From: Ecdyonurus torrentis | Lineage: Eukaryota > Arthropoda > Insecta > Ephemeroptera > Heptageniidae | Direction of reading: 5' to 3' | Assembly: GCA_949318235.1 (NCBI GenBank) | Contig: OX439127.1 | Location: forward strand, 24,395,815-24,459,814 | Length of the DNA stretch: 64,000 nucleotides | Shown: piece after piece, positions 46,669-64,000 of the stretch | Layout of the letters: every line of letters begins with the position of its first letter | Position numbering within the stretch: position 1 is the stretch's first letter | Position numbers and translations under genes: made by a program | Notes under the pieces: generated by a model | What the model was told of the DNA's origin: nothing | Databases searched by the model: none | Seen by the model: only the letters and a program-made list of their open reading frames with translations

Positions 46669-49525
46669 TAACAAAAATAAGAGAGAGAAACACACTTTCT
46701 GGAATCATTAATAACTTGAGCTTAAGTTTAAAAAAGCAAAAGAAAAATAGTTTTTCATATTTATTACAAGATTATTTATTATTATCATGTTACTTATTTA
46801 TTAGATAAAAATTATGTGATAAATTATTTTTGGTTCATGATATTAATGTGTATTAATTGTTATTCTGGTTTTATTTTACATTAACGTGCATTCAATATAA
46901 TTACTTATCTTATTATTGATATATTGGTTAGTTCTGAAAAATAATATTTGTATTTTTTGGCATTTTATTTATTTTATTTTTTGCTGTATACATCAAGATA
47001 ATACACTTAGAGTAATACATTCTATATACATTAAATAGTTTATAATAGTCGTGCAACATAAATTGACAAGAAAATGTGTAGAATAATACAGTTTAAAGTT
47101 ATAACAATAAGTTATAGAAGTATGCATAGTGGAATAACTTAAAACTAAAATAAACCTGAGAAAATGTCTGAAGTATAATTTTTTTTTTTTAATATATAAA
47201 ATAAAAGAGGTAGTAAGGAAGGAAGGAGTTTTTTTTATAGAGTTGAGTCGAAAAATATTTTTTTTCTCCTAATTAAAGTCCAGTCTTTGTGTTTATTTAA
47301 AAATGTGTATAAGGTTTATTTTATATTTCATTCCAATAAAGAACACGTGTGTGAATTACTAAACCAAACATTTAATTTTATCTTATATTAATGCAAACCC
47401 ATTTAAAAATTAAAAATTTAAATAAAATACAAATTAAATAGACTGCAACTAAAATTATAATTGTAGAAGAAATTAAGATAACTTCTTATATTTTGAAAAA
47501 ATATTTGGCCCACGAAAGAAGTAAATTATTAAGTTGAAGAAAACAAAAGGCAAAATGTACCAAGTAAAGACTATTTTTATAAAATTATAGTCACAATTAT
47601 TAAAAACTTCTGCATATTTGACTGGTATGTCATATATTGACATTTTGGCGTTTATATAGTTCGATATATAGATCGTACTTTCATAAAGAAGGGAAGATGA
47701 TATATTTTTGAAGTATATTTTTTTATCTTTTCTTTTTTCTTTTCTTTTTTTTCCAGTTCATTTTTCCCCTTAAAATAGTATTATAAAGGTAGAGAAATAA
47801 ATCTAGCAGATATAATAAAGCTTAGAAAAGTTACTAATTACAGAATACATAATACACAAACAGCCATCGCCTATTAAATTTTAATATACGCAGTTCCTAA
47901 ATAAAGTATAATGACGTAAAAAAAAATCATTAACTTCAAAATATTTCCTCATTATAAGGATAATATTGATAAATTCTTGTTTTATATTATACAGTTAATT
48001 TTATACAAATATTTTATTCTAATTTTAAAGAATCTAAATTTGAGCTTTATAGCTTGATGAATCACACAATTTCAATGTTTCTAATTCTATATTTAGAAAC
48101 ATTAAAAGTTTTAACGAGCTGGCTCATGGCTGTTAGAATATGAGAGTATATTACATCACAATATTTAAATACAAACAAACATACATTTTATTCATTGCAT
48201 TGAAATGAATACAATAATAAATTGAAAATAAATCATATTTTTTTATTTCTCATTATTATTATTACTTTTTTTTTTTCAAAAAAAGAGAAGTATATAGAAT
48301 AAATAGATAATTTACTTTCAAACAAAAGTAAAAATTGAACCATTAGCATAGTAACTTAAATATTGCACGATTTTAAACACTCAATAATTAAAAGATATTA
48401 CAATTAAAGAATCACAACATCCATATCTTATTATTCTTTCATCATTCTTCTATTGATATATTGATATAATTCCTTTTTAAATTTTAATTTACAATTAAAT
48501 AAATGGTATACATTTTTTTTATACGAGAAAAAAACACACGCATGTATACAAAATAATGAGCTTTTCTTCAGATTTTAGTTCTCCGCTTAAGTAATTATGT
48601 CATAAATATCCAATACGTAGCAAAATTTATACGAATCACAGTTTTATTTAATATTTGTTTTATTTATTTAAATTTATATGATTTTCTTTTTAAATAATAA
48701 TTTGTTTGTTGGCAATTATATGAATATAATTTTAAATTTTGATATAAGATAATTAAATCAATTTATAGTAACAATTAATGTACTTAAATGTGATACTTAT
48801 AAGTTGTTGAATAATTATCAATAAATTTAATTAATTGTTTACCCTGTAAACTATTTAATTATATAATTTAAAAAAAAAGAAAAGTTTCCAATTGAACATA
48901 AATAAAAAGTAATTTTCATCCTAGCTTTTCTTGACCCTGTTTCTTTCTTTTATATCGTTTAATATTATTTACTAATCTCTACAATAACATCACATCAAGT
49001 TTCATGTAGGGGGTATGTGCAAAACAGTTTATAAGTGCATATTAAGTTGATTAATATATTTTGTTGTATTATGTAAACCATTTTGTTTGTTGGACTCTTA
49101 TTTAAAAATGTAATCCAATTGTTACTAACTTTGAAACTTTTACCTCCTCCAAACAGAACGATTATACATTTAATACGATTATTATAATATACTAATTTCA
49201 AAACACATATCTTATAATACTACTACAAATAATGTAAGTCCACTAAATTATATTATGTAATACTGAGATAATATGATTTTGAATTTATATTTAAATTTAA
49301 AAAACAAAAATCACAAAAAACATTAACATATTACATAATATTATATTTAGTTTCTAATACTGTTTTAGCCAGTGCTTTTATCTTTTTTTTTTTTTTTTAA
49401 TAATATTATATTTAAATAAAATGATAAAGTAGAAGTTAAATACTTTATTTTCCCTTAAATTCTCAAATTTTGGAATTTAAGTTTGGTAAAATGCAGATAT
49501 CTTAACTTCCAAAATGACGCACATT

Positions 49526-55434
<5,909 letters not shown>

Positions 55435-55465
55435 GTAATAACTTATAATATTGTTATGAATATGA

Positions 55466-55483
55466 AATTTATTTATTTATTTA
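55466..55483 (-). terminator. Overlapping AATAAA signals after the stop of the upstream gene
   Basis: Immediately after the TAA of the unrecognised gene the minus strand reads TAAATAAATAAATAAAT, giving three overlapping AATAAA poly(A) signals in the 46 bp spacer before the GH20 ATG. Their position suits 3' end formation of the upstream transcript; AT-rich chance occurrence cannot be excluded. Confidence 0.4.
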
Positions 55484-57768
55484 TATATCTGTATATTTTA
55501 AATGCTCTTTAATTTTTTTTTGCTTTGTTGATTTCACGTCTGGGTTATGTGCCAAGTCAGTGACGTCACTAAAGTCCGCCTGCCTTGGCGTCCCCTGTTC
55601 TCCACCCCAAACTGTGTGATCTGGAGTGATGACGCCTCCTCTGACGTTTTCAAAGTGGTGCCAAGTAACGTAGAAACCACCTAAGACGAGAGAAAAAAAA
55701 AAGTGGAAAAAATATATATAATATATAACTAGCCAGGATAAAAATATTTTATATTTTTAACATTAGTGTACACCTCTTATGATATGGAAATTAGTTCTGT
55801 AAACAAAATTTAGTGAATATTTTAAATATGTTGTTTACATATTTTAAAATTGGTATAACAAAATGAAGTATCAGTATTACTATATATACGTTATACTTTT
55901 ATTTCAAGTTCAGTTACTATTACGTAACACATAATAATACTAATGGACGAAATGTTTTGAATATTTTTTTCCCTGTATTTTGTTTCATTATTTAATTAAT
56001 GTTTAAATTTGATCCCACCAGAGTATTTCCCGAATATTTTTAATTTCAATTTAAGTAGCATGGAATGATATTGAAACAAGTTAAAGGTATAATTCAATAA
56101 ATGGAAGTTTGAAAACTATATATCATATTCAGTGTAGTATATATTTTATTACTTTACTAGTTATATCGAATTGACGTTTATTTAATATTTAAAACTGCTA
56201 TTTTTTTAATCAAATTTCTACAAACGAGATAAATTATACTTTAATACTTGTTCAAAATACGTACATGCAATTAACTGTAATTTTTCGGTATACGTATTAC
56301 ATTAATATATTTTTTTAAAGGATTGTCGTTAGAAGGTTTACTGAAATTCAAAAGTTGAGCTCCTTATTTTGTCACTGAAAATTAATTGATAACGTCTATA
56401 CTCATGATAAAAGTTTTAGGTGACCCGTATAAGGGAGCGAAATAATTATTAAAATTAACATGGGGCCATGTGTAAGTAAAATTTCAAATAATTGTCGTCT
56501 AAAATTTTGAATGATGACACCGTAAAATTTGCACACAATTGGATTTATCTTATCACTACATATCACGTTGTATTTTTCTAATTGTTATTATTTTTAAATT
56601 TATCTGCGTTTACATCGTTTAGTATGTACTGTACTTCACTTTCATATGTATATCATGTACAGTATATCACTATTTTCAATCAATATATTTCTATATTATT
56701 ATAAAGTTACACGTGAAAAATATATTTGAAAGAACTTTCGATCACGTGTTAAATCTTTATTTTTTATAAATTTTAACTTCTACTGTATTCTCTTTATTTC
56801 CACTTAATACCCACGTGACTTATAGCTTATAGCTATATAGCAACAGCTCGTCTCTCCCTTTTATGTTGTTTACATAAAAGAAATCACGAGGAAACCATGC
56901 ATGGCACCAGGGTGTGGTAAAGAATCTACCCTGTACCATGGATCAAGTGGCGCGCAATTCCCCCCCCCCCCCCTCCTCCCATCCCCCGATACTTACGAAT
57001 ACGCATCTTTTCAAAGGAAAAGTACGTCATCACGCTAAAGCCCTGTATAAAAGCCAGGGTTCCCATCCCTCGGCATCTCAGTTCTTGTTTTGCCAGAGAG
57101 TATGCCTCTCTGGTTCGTGGTTTTAATCTGTTTTTTTTTTATTTATAATATTGAGCATGTGATTGATGGCTTAATATTTCTATGTTCATATATGTACAAG
57201 TAAAATAAAAAAAAGTGATGAACTATTTCAATGTGCAATGTATGCATATAATTGAGTAAAATGCAGCTAATGGTAAATATACAATATGCATGAATTAAGT
57301 ATGCACATTTTTTTTTAATATTATGGACAGAAAGGGCAACTTATATGGGTGTGTGTGTGTGTTTATAATATAATATTTTATATAGATACATACACACTCA
57401 CACACGTTTAAAAATAATTAAGCATAGATCCTTAAATTTTGGTATTGTTGTTTGCATGATATTTTTTATCTCTATTACATAGCACACAAGTAATAATGAT
57501 AATATTAATTTTATATAACAAGAGTATCTACCGTAATTTGATTATTGAATCAGTTTTTCAAATTATTTTAACAATATTCAGTTTTACCAGTAGTATACAA
57601 CATTTTAATCCTACATAAATTAGAATATCTATGATCAATATCTTAATTTATTCACAATATTCTTAAATAATGCAACTTTTATTCTGCATGAAAATTACCT
57701 AGTCACCAGCCCTAATAAACCCCCACACAGAGCTAAATTTGGCACCCCAAAACTGCCATACGATCCGT
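55481..57768 (-). CDS. Unrecognised small protein, two hydrophobic segments (5' end not found)
   Basis: Three exon-like pieces join with matching phases: 57768-57699 (enters phase 1, ends ACTAG|GTAATT), 57127-56997 (ends ATTC|GTAAGT) and 55680-55481 (ends TAA). They read GSYGSFGVPNLALCGGLLGL VT, then R and LKPRTREAYSLAKQELRCRG MGTLAFIQGFSVMTYFSFEK MRI, then R and GFYVTWHHFENVRGGVITPD HTVWGGEQGTPRQADFSDVT DLAHNPD. Two short hydrophobic stretches (about GVPNLALCGGLLGLV and GTLAFIQGFSVMTYF) suggest a membrane hairpin; the tail is polar. Exon 2 has an A-rich acceptor; an alternative acceptor at 57109 keeps the same frame. The V-P to Q-G-F spacing faintly recalls HIG1-domain proteins, which I would not rely on. 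No initiator exon was found. The pieces are clearly less AT-rich than their surroundings. Confidence 0.5.
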
Positions 57769-58488
57769 CTAATATAGAAAATTCCCTTAGAGCATATTAT
57801 TTATAAAGAACAAAAAATATGCACTTCTCTTGCTATACAAATATACGGCTATAGCAATTCTTAGAGATTGTTTAACTTGTGGAAACATGAAAAGAGTTTA
57901 CATGGTAAAAAGAAATTACGCATAAATATAAATAAAAAGCATAAATATTTCTTTATTGGAATTGCATAAATACTTATGCAGTACGTACATCTTAATATAC
58001 ATAATATGTATCATGTCTATCACTACTTTCAAACAATGAAAGATTTTAGTAATTTCTATATTATTATAAAATTATCACACATATAGTTGCATGCATTTTA
58101 CGCTATGTAAAATAGTTATTATGCATTATAGCATAAATTATGAAAAAAGCTGGAAATAGGCTAGCATAATTGTTATCATTTATTTTTGTACGTGCATGTA
58201 CAGTACTTAGCAAAGTTCTTTGACAAGAATTCAGAAATTTCGCAGATAACTCATCTGGAAAGCAAAAGATCCTCAAGAGACCTTGAAATTTATCAACAGT
58301 AGATAACGTATATAATTTGAAACAATATTATTAACATTTTATGACGTTAAACACGTATTTATAATTGAAGGTGTACAAATAATTCTCTACTTTCTTGCCC
58401 TCATTACTAGCAACAATCAATTTTGTTTTATACATGCATTATGTATTTAGTTAATATTCTACTATAATGTAATACAACGATTATTTCA

Positions 58489-58868
58489 TAAGGGAGTAGG
58501 TGACCGACTGATATCTCTCAAACTAGACGGATGTGAATTACAATAATAGCACAAAGTAAAGAAGAAATGATACTTAAAAGTTAAGCTACGTCAAATTTGT
58601 GAAAACACGATCAAATATTTAAGTTATTCAACTTTAAAGATTACATGCAAATGTGGAAATTCACATTTTAGCGGTAAATTTTAGTCAAATTAGAAACTTT
58701 TTTAAAATTAAAAAAATTATTAATACTTTTTTTGGAACTAAAAAACATTTTTAAATCTCATTTGAAAATTATAGTGTTTGTTTTGCTGGAAATACATAAT
58801 GTAGAAAGAATTATTGTGAAAATAAAGTTCCTCTTTTAAGGATATCCGGTCGTTCGGTCCTTCTTCGT
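58489..58868. mobile_element. ~370 bp dispersed repeat, copy 2 (inverted)
   Basis: Matches 36364-36735 in reverse complement along its length, with ends GGGAGTAGGTGACCGACTGA and, reversed, a GGACCGA-containing end. Several small gaps and substitutions separate the copies, so they are not recent duplicates. Confidence 0.75.
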
Positions 58869-61800
58869 TAAGTGCTATCTTTGAAGAATAAAGAAATATG
58901 AGTACAAAGATTTTTTTATATATATATGTATATATTTTTTTTAATTACGATGGTCTTAAAGTAAATCGTATATTAACTGAGACAAATTCTGCAATAAGTG
59001 GTAATCAGACACTTCAAATGTCGCAGCTGCCAACAAGCTTTAGTTGTGTGGAAAGAAAATTACTGAGCTTTACCTAAGTATATATAACAGGGCTTCATGA
59101 AGTTTTCTAAAAATAATAATGATAAATAATAATAATACAGATATGTTTGCGCTGTTTATTTAAGTTACTACCTATTATTATTATTATTTTAATCCGAATA
59201 TATGGCAAATGCAATCTCTACTGTGATGCATTTATGATGCTATTTTGATAGTTACTTTTTAATATAAATATGTGGAACAAATTGCCAGACAATGAAACCT
59301 AAAAAGTTGATATAAACACAGGTTTAAGTGAATGGAAAAACAATGTTAGGGAATTAAAATCTGTTTATATATTTATATCATTCAGTATAGTCAATGGCAA
59401 ATGAAAATAATACTAAATATCAGTTAATAACATTAAAAGTTCAAATGTCAATTTGTTGTCAAAGTTTTTGAATAAGATTATTTTGTCTGGTTTACGAAAA
59501 ACAATAAAATTTGCTTTTCCTATCAACTAGAAGCTTTTTTTTTTTTTTTTTTTTTTTTTGCTTCATCATTTGATTTTATGAAAGGTAATTCGTTAAACAA
59601 CTTTAACAGTTTTAAAACTTGAGAAAGTGTAAAGATAATGTCAATAGGTTACTCATTAATTTAGCCAAAATATACCTATACTATACAATAAAAATGTATT
59701 AAGAAATAATAGTAATAATTTACTCTATAAGACAAATAAAAAATAAGACAATAGTTAATAAAAAAGAATATTACATATTTAATGTGAATATTTAGTTGTT
59801 GTTGTTGTTGTTTTAATGCCACTTTGATAACTGGTTTCATATTTTTTTACTTTTCCGCATTGAAATGTGGTATAAGATGCACATAATGTGTTGCGAGATC
59901 TAAAATTTGCATGCTTTTTAATTTCATTTTGCAAAGCAAGAGTGTTAAATATTTTTTAGCATATATATTTTAAAAGTTAATTTGATACCATGGGAAAATT
60001 TTATTAAATTTTTTCTGAATAGTGGGTTAACTTTTATTAATTTTTTCTAAATCATAATTATCAATAATTGTTAATTATACACAATTATATACCTGTCTTT
60101 ACTGGAAGAATATTTTACAAACGCATGTAGAAAAGACCAACCTTAATTATCTGTTTAAAGTTTAAATTGAAATGTGACATTAATTTATTATTTTTACTAA
60201 ACAGAAGTTAATCAGGAAAATATTTTGACTGATTGATTTTTGTAATGGCTACGCAGTATATATCGCAAAATTAAATTAAACTCAAAACTAATTACAATGA
60301 AAACTATCTGATATATGTACACATCTGAAATTGATACGAGTTACATGTGATTCACTTATACGAACGTGATTTTGATAAATGAATTTCCTTCCAAAATCAT
60401 ATTTAAATTCGATGGTGAGAGCGCATATTTGCTTAAATTGTAAAAATTGTTAATATTTTAAATAATAATTATATATATAATATATATAAAAAAAAAAAAA
60501 AAAAGTTGACAAAGTCAGTGCCCTAGAGTGAGCCCACAGCTATGTTTTTATTGATTTTAATATTAAAATAAATATGAATGTAAAAGTAGCACCAAATGTG
60601 CATATAGTATGTAAGTGTTTTGACTTTTTCTGTCTGTTAATTAACCTTGACGAATACGATGTGTATTGTATACGATTGAAGGAAAGAGAGAAATAAAGAA
60701 ATTTTGAATTTTGACATTTTTGACATTTTTTACTAAACTACAGTAAAGCAATTTAAAACATAAGAAGACATAAAAATAAATAATAATAAAGATAATAATA
60801 ATAATGGGGATACCGATAATGACGTGTAACCAATCAGACGAGAACGGGAAAACGGCATAGGGGCTAGTTTCCTATACTTTGGCATTGCGGGACCATCCTT
60901 TTACCTTTCAGCGATTTCTGAGTCAACTATATTGCATTTATTTAGAACGGAGAAATTCAAAACATGTAATTCGAGTCATTCTTTTATTGTGTTTCAATAA
61001 AATTATAATATATAAGAAAAAACCATTACGGTTTAAGATGCAAATCAAAGAAAAGTAATGGATAATTATAATTAAAGCATACTATATTGGAAAAAAAAAT
61101 TTGACAATAAAATAATTCAAGAAAACCATAATTCAGTAAACTTTGTAAAAAGATTCTGTTCGATTTCTATATAAGTATATATCATATAATTGAGTCTTTC
61201 AATAATACGAGTTACTCTATGGAATAATAACATTAATGACTTAATCGATATATCAATTTTCTTTTTAATTTCATTCTTTATTGAAAATAGGAGATGAAAA
61301 CAATTTTCAAAAATAAAACAAATGAAATAATAATATTCTATTTCCTCATCAACTTCCCATTGTAAGTCATTTTCTTTCTTCTCTAGGGGTGCGATGAAAA
61401 TACCACTTTGTCGTAGGCGTGCTAATATGTGTAGGTGTTGATTCAAGCTAACTCACAGATCTCGCAGTAGTATTTATAGTCACACTTATCGGAGCGAAGG
61501 TTACAAGTATTCTGTTTTTTTCTTATTTATAACAACACAAAAATTTCCTTTGCTAAATAAATACTGTATTTAATTTCATATAGAACATAAAATAGTTTAG
61601 TATAATTAAAAAATAATAATAATCAAGGAAAAGAAAATGAAAAATCCTACAGTACTTTATACTTCTTACATATAATGCATGTTTTTGTGTTTAAAATTTA
61701 ATTATGAAAATGTAATTGCAATGTAATGTGTTGTTAAAAGAAGCATATATAATTATATCATTATAAAGAACTTGTAAAAATAAAGGTAAAAGCATGGTAT

Positions 61801-61872
61801 AATATTGCGCAAGTGAGGTGAAGTATATTATAAACACCTTGCTTTACGTTTTTACAGGGAGTGTTTTGTTTT

Positions 61873-61875
<3 letters not shown>

Positions 61876-61916
<41 letters not shown>
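61876..61916. repeat. (TA)n microsatellite
   Basis: Short TA array. Confidence 0.9.
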
Positions 61917-61920
<4 letters not shown>

Positions 61921-62032
61921 TAATTGTAAATGTGATACACAATGGAGAGAAAATCGTAATAATAATAATAAAAAAGTTAGAAGCCGAGAAAAAGGAGGAA
62001 GCCATGAGAATTTCATCAACACTTTACAAAGT

Positions 62033-62036
<4 letters not shown>

Positions 62037-62113
<77 letters not shown>
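62037..62113. repeat. (TA)n microsatellite
   Basis: TA array of about 75 bp. Confidence 0.9.
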
Positions 62114-62114
<1 letters not shown>

Positions 62115-62353
62115 CATATAATAGAATATAACTAAATAGAGTGGAGAAAAACAACTTCTGTCTGTCTGGAAAAGTGTCACATAATTTGTAAAGCTCATCG
62201 ACTCTTTACTATACGTAATAATTCAAAAGCGAGGCTTAATAAAATAATTTATTGAATTATGTTTTTCTTTTTTAATATAGCGCAAAATATTTATTACATA
62301 AAGTGTTACGTAAATGTACAGTACATTATCAACTCCAATTTGCATATACATAG

Positions 62354-62356
<3 letters not shown>

Positions 62357-62396
<40 letters not shown>
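62357..62396. repeat. (TA)n microsatellite
   Basis: Short TA array. Confidence 0.9.
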
Positions 62397-62399
<3 letters not shown>

Positions 62400-63839
62400 G
62401 AAGTTGCAAAAAGAAATCTGATCAGATATTTCCATAAAAATGATACTTGAGAGATGGATCTTAAATGATACATAAATTTTACATTGTGTAAGATAAGACA
62501 AGCAATTTAATCTTTTTATACTTTTTTTAAATCTTTATATATTAAAGTTTCTGTTATTTTTTTAATAATGAAAAATTATACTAAAAATTGTAAATTAATT
62601 ACTTTAGTTAAAAATTATGTTAAAACACACAGCATTTTATAAAAAAATATTATTTCAATTATAGTGCTATTTTTATAGGCAAAGTATTTTAAGTACCTGC
62701 AAAACAAAAATAAAAAAGCAATAAATTAAAAGTTTGTAAATGCGAATTAAAAGTTGTTTCCTTTGCAAATTATAATCTGTATCTCATATTTTTTAATGTT
62801 ACATTGTTTACGCTAATTGGATTTATAAGACGTTACCTTAGTTGCACTAATAATCTAAAATAAAATAACTTTGCATCAATAAAATGATAAAAACCATTTT
62901 CTATGTAGTTATAAATTTATAAAAGCAATAAAATAGTAGCGAAATTCCAGTTTACACAAACACACAAACACATATATTTTTTATATAAAAATGTGTCAAT
63001 GAACTTTTCAGTTAAAAAAAAAAAGGTGCAATATAGATGGTTTGTTGATTATAATGATATAAATTCAAGTTTTTTTTTTTTTTTTTTTTTTTTTTCATTT
63101 TACTTCCTGCATAAATTATTACACAAATTTCATAATTTCCCTTTTAAAACTGTTATATGCTTTGAACTAAAAAATTTAAATTAAGATTTTCTTAGTTATA
63201 AAGGAGAAATGTTCATTTTAGCATAATATTAACGGAAAATACAAACAAACAAACACAAATTATATTTTAACATAGTTACGTGCTTTACAACAAAACACAT
63301 TGCTTTATTATGTCGTTGAATAAGAGTAACTTTCCAACGTAGCAACGTAGCGTTACTTTCTTAATACAGTAACAATTTTAAGTGACTTTGGTATACAATA
63401 TATTTAAGAGATAACTCAACAAGTTAACTCTTCAGTCACTTATTTCCGTGATGTGTACAGGTTTGTTATCAATAATATGTTATTGTAAGTGAAAACTATA
63501 TATAATGTAGTTATTAGTTATATATTTTAGTTGTTTGACCTACCTAATTATGTTGGTATAGAAATCAATTGATTTTACGGCTGTTATTTACAGTTGCATA
63601 AACAACCTCTCATATTTTGTGATGTCTAGACAATTGATAGGAGATGACCGTAAAATGTGTATTTTTATTTCAATAAGATATAACATTCAAGTTTAGAACG
63701 CTGAATACTATTAGGTGTACTAATTAATGTATACAAGAATTCAGTGGCTGATTGGCTGGTTTTCAATGATGCTTTGTACAAATAAAATTGTTCTTGCAAG
63801 AGTACCGCAAACACAATATGACGAGAAAGTTAAGATCTG

Positions 63840-63946
<107 letters not shown>

Positions 63947-64000
63947 ACGAATGAAGCCAATTTATCAGCTACTGACTTCAGAAATCTTGATAATATCAGT

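Noticed and set aside
57046..57083. Plus-strand TATAAAAG followed by TCAGTT, like a core promoter, with a CCAGAGAG/CTCTCTGG hairpin and T-run after it
   Set aside because: It lies inside the middle exon of the minus-strand unrecognised gene, whose frame and splice phases explain the composition better; the TATA to initiator spacing is also slightly long.
56914..57126. Plus-strand 70-codon ORF
   Set aside because: It is the shadow of the minus-strand exon and of a C-run; no domain.
60790..60930. Possible first exon (MPKYRKLAPMPFSRSRLI) of the unrecognised gene
   Set aside because: The only phase-compatible donor is a poor GTTACA and a CCAAT motif overlaps it, so this may be promoter instead.
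61117..61446. 109-codon minus ORF with a coding-like first third (HLHILARLRQSGIFIAP)
   Set aside because: It has no ATG start in that part and no donor of the right phase for the unrecognised gene; support is too weak.

Overview
This is strongly AT-rich animal genomic DNA: spliced genes with long introns, many (TA)n, (AG)n, (CA)n and homopolymer tracts, and many small inverted-repeat DNA transposons. The follicle cell protein 3C-like gene (a family I know only from insects and other arthropods) points to an arthropod, most likely an insect. I could not narrow it further. Exons were rebuilt by hand from reading frame, GT/AG borders and codon phase; no search was run.

Every protein gene I can support lies on the minus strand. 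From low to high coordinates: (1) the first two coding exons of a TMEM26-like membrane protein (105-7184), running off the left edge; (2) a possible isolated terminal exon (9500-9615); (3) a complete Asterix/WDR83OS homologue in four exons (11648-16747), with introns full of foldback elements; (4) a complete Fcp3C-like secreted protein in three exons (18940-20551); (5) a 14-exon SAM plus SH2 adaptor of the SLP-76/LCP2/BLNK type (21647-43067, about 888 residues), with two extra ATG exons that look like alternative first exons for short SH2-only forms, and a tRNA-Leu(UAA) in one intron; (6) a six-exon hexosaminidase D-like GH20 enzyme with an N-terminal membrane anchor (49526-55434); (7) an unrecognised gene of at least three exons (55481-57768) whose stop codon is only 46 bp from the start of the GH20 gene.

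The genes do not form an obvious pathway. Asterix is an ER membrane-protein chaperone subunit, TMEM26 and the GH20 protein are membrane-anchored, Fcp3C is secreted, and the SLP-76-like protein is a cytosolic tyrosine-kinase signalling scaffold.

The gaps 43068-49525 and 57769-64000 hold mostly AT-rich DNA and microsatellites. Transposon material includes a mariner-type element nested in a larger foldback (31329-32698), two related 124-128 bp elements with CTGGCCAAAAGTT-type ends, and a ~370 bp repeat present twice in opposite orientation (36364-36735 and 58489-58868).
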